NCBI GenBank assembly: GCA_021807065.1
Contig: JAKAPO010000004.1
Location: forward strand, 1 to 25,660
DNA: 25,660 nucleotides
Origin: a bacterium
GTDB taxonomy: Bacteria; Vulcanimicrobiota; Vulcanimicrobiia; Vulcanimicrobiales; Vulcanimicrobiaceae
Reading direction: 5' to 3'
In this document: positions 22,655 through 25,660 of the stretch, piece after piece
Numbering within the stretch: position 1 is the first letter of the stretch
How the letters are laid out: each line of letters starts with the position of its first letter
Translations under genes and position numbers: made by a program
Notes under the pieces: generated by a model
Told to the model about the DNA's origin: nothing
The model's database searches: none
What the model saw: the letters and a program-made list of their open reading frames with translations, nothing else

Positions 22655-24106
22655 ATGGCCGAACATCAAGCCGACACGGTCGTCATCGGGGCGGGCCCCG
22701 GCGGGTATCATGCGGCGATCCGGCTCGGGCAACTGGGCAAGAGAGTCATATGCGTCGATCGCGACGAGGCCGGCGGCGTCTGCCTGAACTGGGGCTGCAT
22801 TCCCACCAAGGCTCTGCTGCACGTCGGAGAGATCGCGCGTCAGATGGCGCGCGCATCGGAGTTGGGCCTTAACGCAGGTCAGCTCACGACCGATCGCGAG
22901 CGCATCGCGAAGTTCAAGACCGATGTCGTCAACGCCAATGTCGGCGGGGTGAAGACGCTTTTCAAAGGAAACAACGTCGAGTTTCTCTACGGCGAAGCTT
23001 GCTTTAAAGACGCCAATACCGTTTCGTTGAAAAGGAAAGAGGGCGGAACCGATACGATTCGCGCGAGCAACGTCGTCATTGCAACGGGTTCCGCGCCGAT
23101 TGACGTGAAGGCATGGCCGCGCGACGGCAAGGTCATCCTCAACTCGGACGATGCCGTCAAGCTAGAATCGATACCGAAGGAGCTGCTCGTCATCGGCGGC
23201 GGCGTGATCGGGCTCGAGTTCGCGACCGTTTATTCACGATTGGGAGCAAAGGCGCTCGTCGTCGAGATGCTGCCGCAGATTCTCAGCGGCACGGATCTCG
23301 AGATCGGCAAAACACTTGGCCGAATACTCAAGAAACAGGGCATCGAGATCATGCTCGACACGAAGGTAACCGCAATCGAAAAGAGCGGCAAAGGTGCAAA
23401 GGCGACCTTCAACGGCGAAGGAACCGGCCGCAAAGACGAGACCCGTGCATTCGATATGGTCCTCGTCGCGGTGGGACGGCGCCCGGTTACCGATAATCTC
23501 AATCTCCAGGGGGCCGGCCTCTCAACCGACGAGAAAGGCTTCATTGCCGTCGACGTTCAGATGCGAACCAAGATTTCAAACGTCTTCGCAATCGGCGACG
23601 TGACCGGCGTCCCTCTGCTCGCGCACCGCGCCATGAAGCAGGGTGTCGTCGCTGCGGAGGTCATCGCCGGAAGCCGGTCGGCGGCGTTCGATCCCATTGC
23701 CGTACCCAATTGCGTTTACACGGATCCTGAAGTCGCAACGGTCGGGCTCTCCGAGGAGGAGGCGAAAAGCAGAGGTCACGAGGTGCGCGTCGGCAAGTTC
23801 CCGCTTGCCGCAAGCGGCCGTGCGCGGACGATGAACGAGACCGACGGTCTCATCAAACTCGTCGGAGATGCCAAGACGGATCTGCTGCTCGGCATGCATA
23901 TCGTCGCACCGCAAGCCGAATCGCTGATCGGGGAAGGAGTCATCGCGCTCGAGATGGGCGCGACGCTCGAAGACATCGGTCTCTCCATTCACCCGCATCC
24001 GACGCTCACGGAAGGGATCATGGACGCAGCGGAGGCGGCGCACGGTAAGGCGATCCACATCCTCAATCCTAAACCGAAGACCCCGGCAGGTGCGACAGCA
24101 GGCTAG
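22655..24106 (+). CDS. lpd: Dihydrolipoyl dehydrogenase (E3)
   Basis: The 483-residue product has the FAD-binding start VVIGAGPGGYHAAIRLGQLG (9-28), the redox pair Cys43/Cys48 in GGVCLNWGCIPTKALL, the NAD-binding GGGVIGLEFA, the second FAD motif FAIGDVTGVPLLAHRA, and the catalytic dyad His448/Glu453 in HPHPTLTEGI. It re-oxidises dihydrolipoamide in pyruvate, 2-oxoglutarate or branched-chain dehydrogenases and the glycine cleavage system. No lipoyl domain is attached. AGGAG lies about 7 bases before ATG 22655. It overlaps the lipB start by 17 bases, giving an operon lpd-lipB-lipA for lipoyl-enzyme function. Confidence 0.97.
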   Translation: MAEHQADTVVIGAGPGGYHAAIRLGQLGKRVICVDRDEAGGVCLNWGCIPTKALLHVGEIARQMARASELGLNAGQLTTDRERIAKFKTDVVNANVGGVKTLFKGNNVEFLYGEACFKDANTVSLKRKEGGTDTIRASNVVIATGSAPIDVKAWPRDGKVILNSDDAVKLESIPKELLVIGGGVIGLEFATVYSRLGAKALVVEMLPQILSGTDLEIGKTLGRILKKQGIEIMLDTKVTAIEKSGKGAKATFNGEGTGRKDETRAFDMVLVAVGRRPVTDNLNLQGAGLSTDEKGFIAVDVQMRTKISNVFAIGDVTGVPLLAHRAMKQGVVAAEVIAGSRSAAFDPIAVPNCVYTDPEVATVGLSEEEAKSRGHEVRVGKFPLAASGRARTMNETDGLIKLVGDAKTDLLLGMHIVAPQAESLIGEGVIALEMGATLEDIGLSIHPHPTLTEGIMDAAEAAHGKAIHILNPKPKTPAGATAG

Positions 24107-24971
24107 GCTCGTCGACCTCACCGCTCTCGGCCCGCTTTCCTATCGCGACGTTTGGGATTTGCAGCACGAGCTGCACGAGCGCGTTCGCGCCGGTACGGTG
24201 CCGCAGACTTGGATCGCGGTCGAGCACGAACCCGTCATCACACTCGGGCGTAACGCAAAGATCGGGAATCTTCTGCTCGGACGCGAGCAGCTCGCGGCGC
24301 GCGGCGTCGACGTCGTCGAGATCGAACGCGGCGGCGACGTTACGTACCATGGACCGGGTCAGCTCGTCGTCTATCCCATTCGCAAGCTCGAGCGCTTCCG
24401 GGAAGTCGTTCCGCTGGTGCGTAGCCTCGAGGAGGCGGTTATCGGTGCTTGCGCGCGCTTCGGCATCGAGGCCTCGCGCTGGAGCGAGCATGCGGGCGTG
24501 TGGATCGGCTGCAACCAAATTTGCGCGATCGGCCTTGCAGTGCGTCAGATGACTTCCTTCCACGGAATCGCCTTCAACGTCTCGACCGAACTCGACTACG
24601 ACCGCCTGATCAATCCATGCGGGCTCACCGATCGCGGTCTGACATCCCTCTCGCGCGAAGCAGAGCGCGATGTCACCGTCGAGGAGGCGAAAGCAGTGTT
24701 GTTCGCCGAGTTTGAAAGAGTCTTCGACGTACAATTCATTGAGGCGCTTCCCTCGACGTCGGTCGTTGCCGGTGCAACTCCCTCGCTCGGTATGACAGAC
24801 GTAGGCGAGGCCCTCGGTGCGGCAGCGGTCGCACGAGGGGCGTGTGAATGCGCCGCGAGCCAGGAGGGCAGGAGTGGCGCAGGGGCGAGCGAGTCGAGCC
24901 CAGGGAGGGACGAGACGAGCGTCCCCGAGAGCGATTGCTGCCGCACCAGCGCTCGAGCCGGTAGCCTATGA
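24090..24971 (+). CDS. lipB: Octanoyltransferase LipB with missing catalytic Lys and repeat-derived tail
   Basis: The 293-residue product matches LipB over about residues 8-216: EHEPVITLGRNAKIGNLL, RGGDVTYHGPGQLVVYP (80-96), AGVWIGCNQICAIGLAVRQ, SFHGIAFNVS and the catalytic Cys177 in INPCGLTDRGLTSL. LipB moves octanoate from acyl carrier protein to lipoyl domains. The position of the catalytic lysine (E. coli VDGKKICSLG) is Gln143 here (IGCNQICAIG). LipB is normally about 210-240 residues; residues from about 217 on are low-complexity and derive from a dispersed repeat. GTG 24090 overlaps lpd; no good Shine-Dalgarno is seen. The stop overlaps the lipA start (ATGATGA). Family assignment is firm; activity is uncertain given the Lys change. 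Confidence 0.9.
   Translation: MRQQARLVDLTALGPLSYRDVWDLQHELHERVRAGTVPQTWIAVEHEPVITLGRNAKIGNLLLGREQLAARGVDVVEIERGGDVTYHGPGQLVVYPIRKLERFREVVPLVRSLEEAVIGACARFGIEASRWSEHAGVWIGCNQICAIGLAVRQMTSFHGIAFNVSTELDYDRLINPCGLTDRGLTSLSREAERDVTVEEAKAVLFAEFERVFDVQFIEALPSTSVVAGATPSLGMTDVGEALGAAAVARGACECAASQEGRSGAGASESSPGRDETSVPESDCCRTSARAGSL
24741..24945 (+). repeat. Dispersed repeat inside the lipB reading frame
   Basis: Bases 24743-24798 match the reverse complement of 14705-14760 at about 45 of 56 ungapped positions, including TCCCTCGACGTCG and CTCGCTCGG…ATGACA. The following 24800-24945 is a G-rich stretch (GAGCCAGGAGGGCAGG, CCCAGGGAGGGACGAGACG) resembling ACCAGGGAGCGAAG at 8640. The frame stays open through it, so lipB gains about 75 residues. 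Composition differs from the LipB core. Confidence 0.75.
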
Positions 24972-25660
24972 TGACTGAGGTCGACTTAGTTCGGAAGCCG
25001 GATTGGCTGCGCGTCTCTCTCCCTGCTGGTGAGACGTACGAGCACGTCAAGGCCGAAGTGCACGGCCTCAAGCTGCATACGGTGTGCCAAGAGGCTGCCT
25101 GTCCAAATCTTGCCGAGTGCTGGGGCGCGGGAACGGCGACGATCATGATCCTCGGCGACGTCTGCACGCGCGGCTGCAGGTTCTGCAACGTCAAGACGGG
25201 CACGCAGCACGGCCGGGTCGACTGGCTCGAACCGCAGCGCGTCTCGCAAGCGGTGCGGGAACTTGGCTGGAAATACGTGGTCCTGACCGCAGTCGATCGC
25301 GACGATCTGGCCGACGGCGGTGCGCTCATCTTCGCCAATACCGTGCGCGCAATCCACGAACAGGTTCCCGGTGCGCGCGTCGAGATTCTCGCCGGCGATT
25401 TCCAGGGCGACCTGCGCGCGCTCGACATCGTCATGGACGCACGCCCGGACGTTTTCGCACACAATCTCGAAACGGTACGCCGTCTTACGCCAGCCATTCG
25501 CGACCGGCGCGCCGGTTACGATCAAACGCTCCGAATCTTGGAGCACGCCAAACGACGCGCCCCACAACGTTTCACCAAGACCTCGATCATGCTCGGCCTC
25601 GGCGAACGTCGAGACGAGATCGAGCGCGCCATGGACGACGCACGTTCGGTTGGGGTCGAC
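24968..25660 (+). CDS. lipA: Lipoyl synthase LipA, N-terminal part (cut at window end)
   Basis: The 231 residues present include both iron-sulfur motifs of LipA: the auxiliary cluster C-X4-C-X5-C at Cys40, 45 and 51 (CQEAACPNLAEC) and the radical-SAM cluster C-X3-C-X2-C at Cys66, 70 and 73 (CTRGCRFC). VVLTAVDRDDLADGGA, VEILAGDFQG and FAHNLETVRRL are typical. It inserts two sulfurs into octanoyl groups placed by LipB, completing lipoate. ATG 24968 or 24971 (tandem ATGs) overlaps the lipB stop, so translation is probably coupled. About 60 C-terminal residues lie outside the window. Confidence 0.96.
   Translation, partial: MMTEVDLVRKPDWLRVSLPAGETYEHVKAEVHGLKLHTVCQEAACPNLAECWGAGTATIMILGDVCTRGCRFCNVKTGTQHGRVDWLEPQRVSQAVRELGWKYVVLTAVDRDDLADGGALIFANTVRAIHEQVPGARVEILAGDFQGDLRALDIVMDARPDVFAHNLETVRRLTPAIRDRRAGYDQTLRILEHAKRRAPQRFTKTSIMLGLGERRDEIERAMDDARSVGVD

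Overview
This 25.7 kb window looks like chromosomal DNA of a high-GC (about 60% or more by eye), diderm, heterotrophic bacterium, probably from a metagenome assembly. A TolC-type outer-membrane protein, a TonB-dependent receptor and a membrane-anchored HtrA show an outer membrane; RNase J, a lipoate pathway and acyl-CoA metabolism suggest a soil-type aerobic lineage. The mix (RNase J, YIP1 protein, MacAB with separate permeases, carboxypeptidase-regulatory-domain TonB receptor) reminds me of Eremiobacterota/Vulcanimicrobiota, but this is an inference that needs a marker-gene tree. The first nine bases match the end of the standard Illumina adapter, so position 1 is probably a contig end.

Layout. 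1-288 (-): 5' part of RNase J. 281-1472 (+): a small secreted protein carrying a large hairpin inside its reading frame, then a YIP1-family membrane protein. 1489-7276 (+): a tight efflux operon of TolC, membrane-fusion protein, two MacB/FtsX permeases and an ABC ATPase. 7366-8574 (+): HtrA protease. 8575-8965: non-coding, with repeat debris, an intrinsic terminator and the dnaK leader. 8966-14599 (+): dnaK-grpE-dnaJ, a VOC-fold protein and an ABC exporter. 14600-14904: non-coding, filled with inverted copies of a dispersed repeat. 16294-14905 (-): 3-oxoacid CoA-transferase subunits A and B, divergent from an acyl-CoA dehydrogenase (16429-17628, +). 17694-17915 (+): small secreted Lys/Pro-repeat protein with a strong terminator. 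18640-17957 (-): endonuclease III. 18799-21735 (+): TonB-dependent receptor. 22585-21839 (-): MutY, whose C-terminus continues in another frame. 22655-25660 (+): lpd-lipB-lipA (lipA cut by the window end), the E3 subunit plus lipoate synthesis for 2-oxoacid dehydrogenases.

How they fit together: the efflux operon, HtrA and DnaK system are envelope and protein-quality functions; scoAB with the acyl-CoA dehydrogenase is fatty-acid or ketone-body use; lpd-lipB-lipA equips lipoyl enzymes. The most unusual points are a dispersed intergenic repeat that has also extended the lipB reading frame, a LipB with Gln where the catalytic Lys is expected, a frameshifted MutY C-terminus, a DnaJ with only half of the usual zinc region, and a possible structured dnaK leader. 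I found no convincing defence, CRISPR, phage or biosynthetic system, and no tRNA or rRNA gene.
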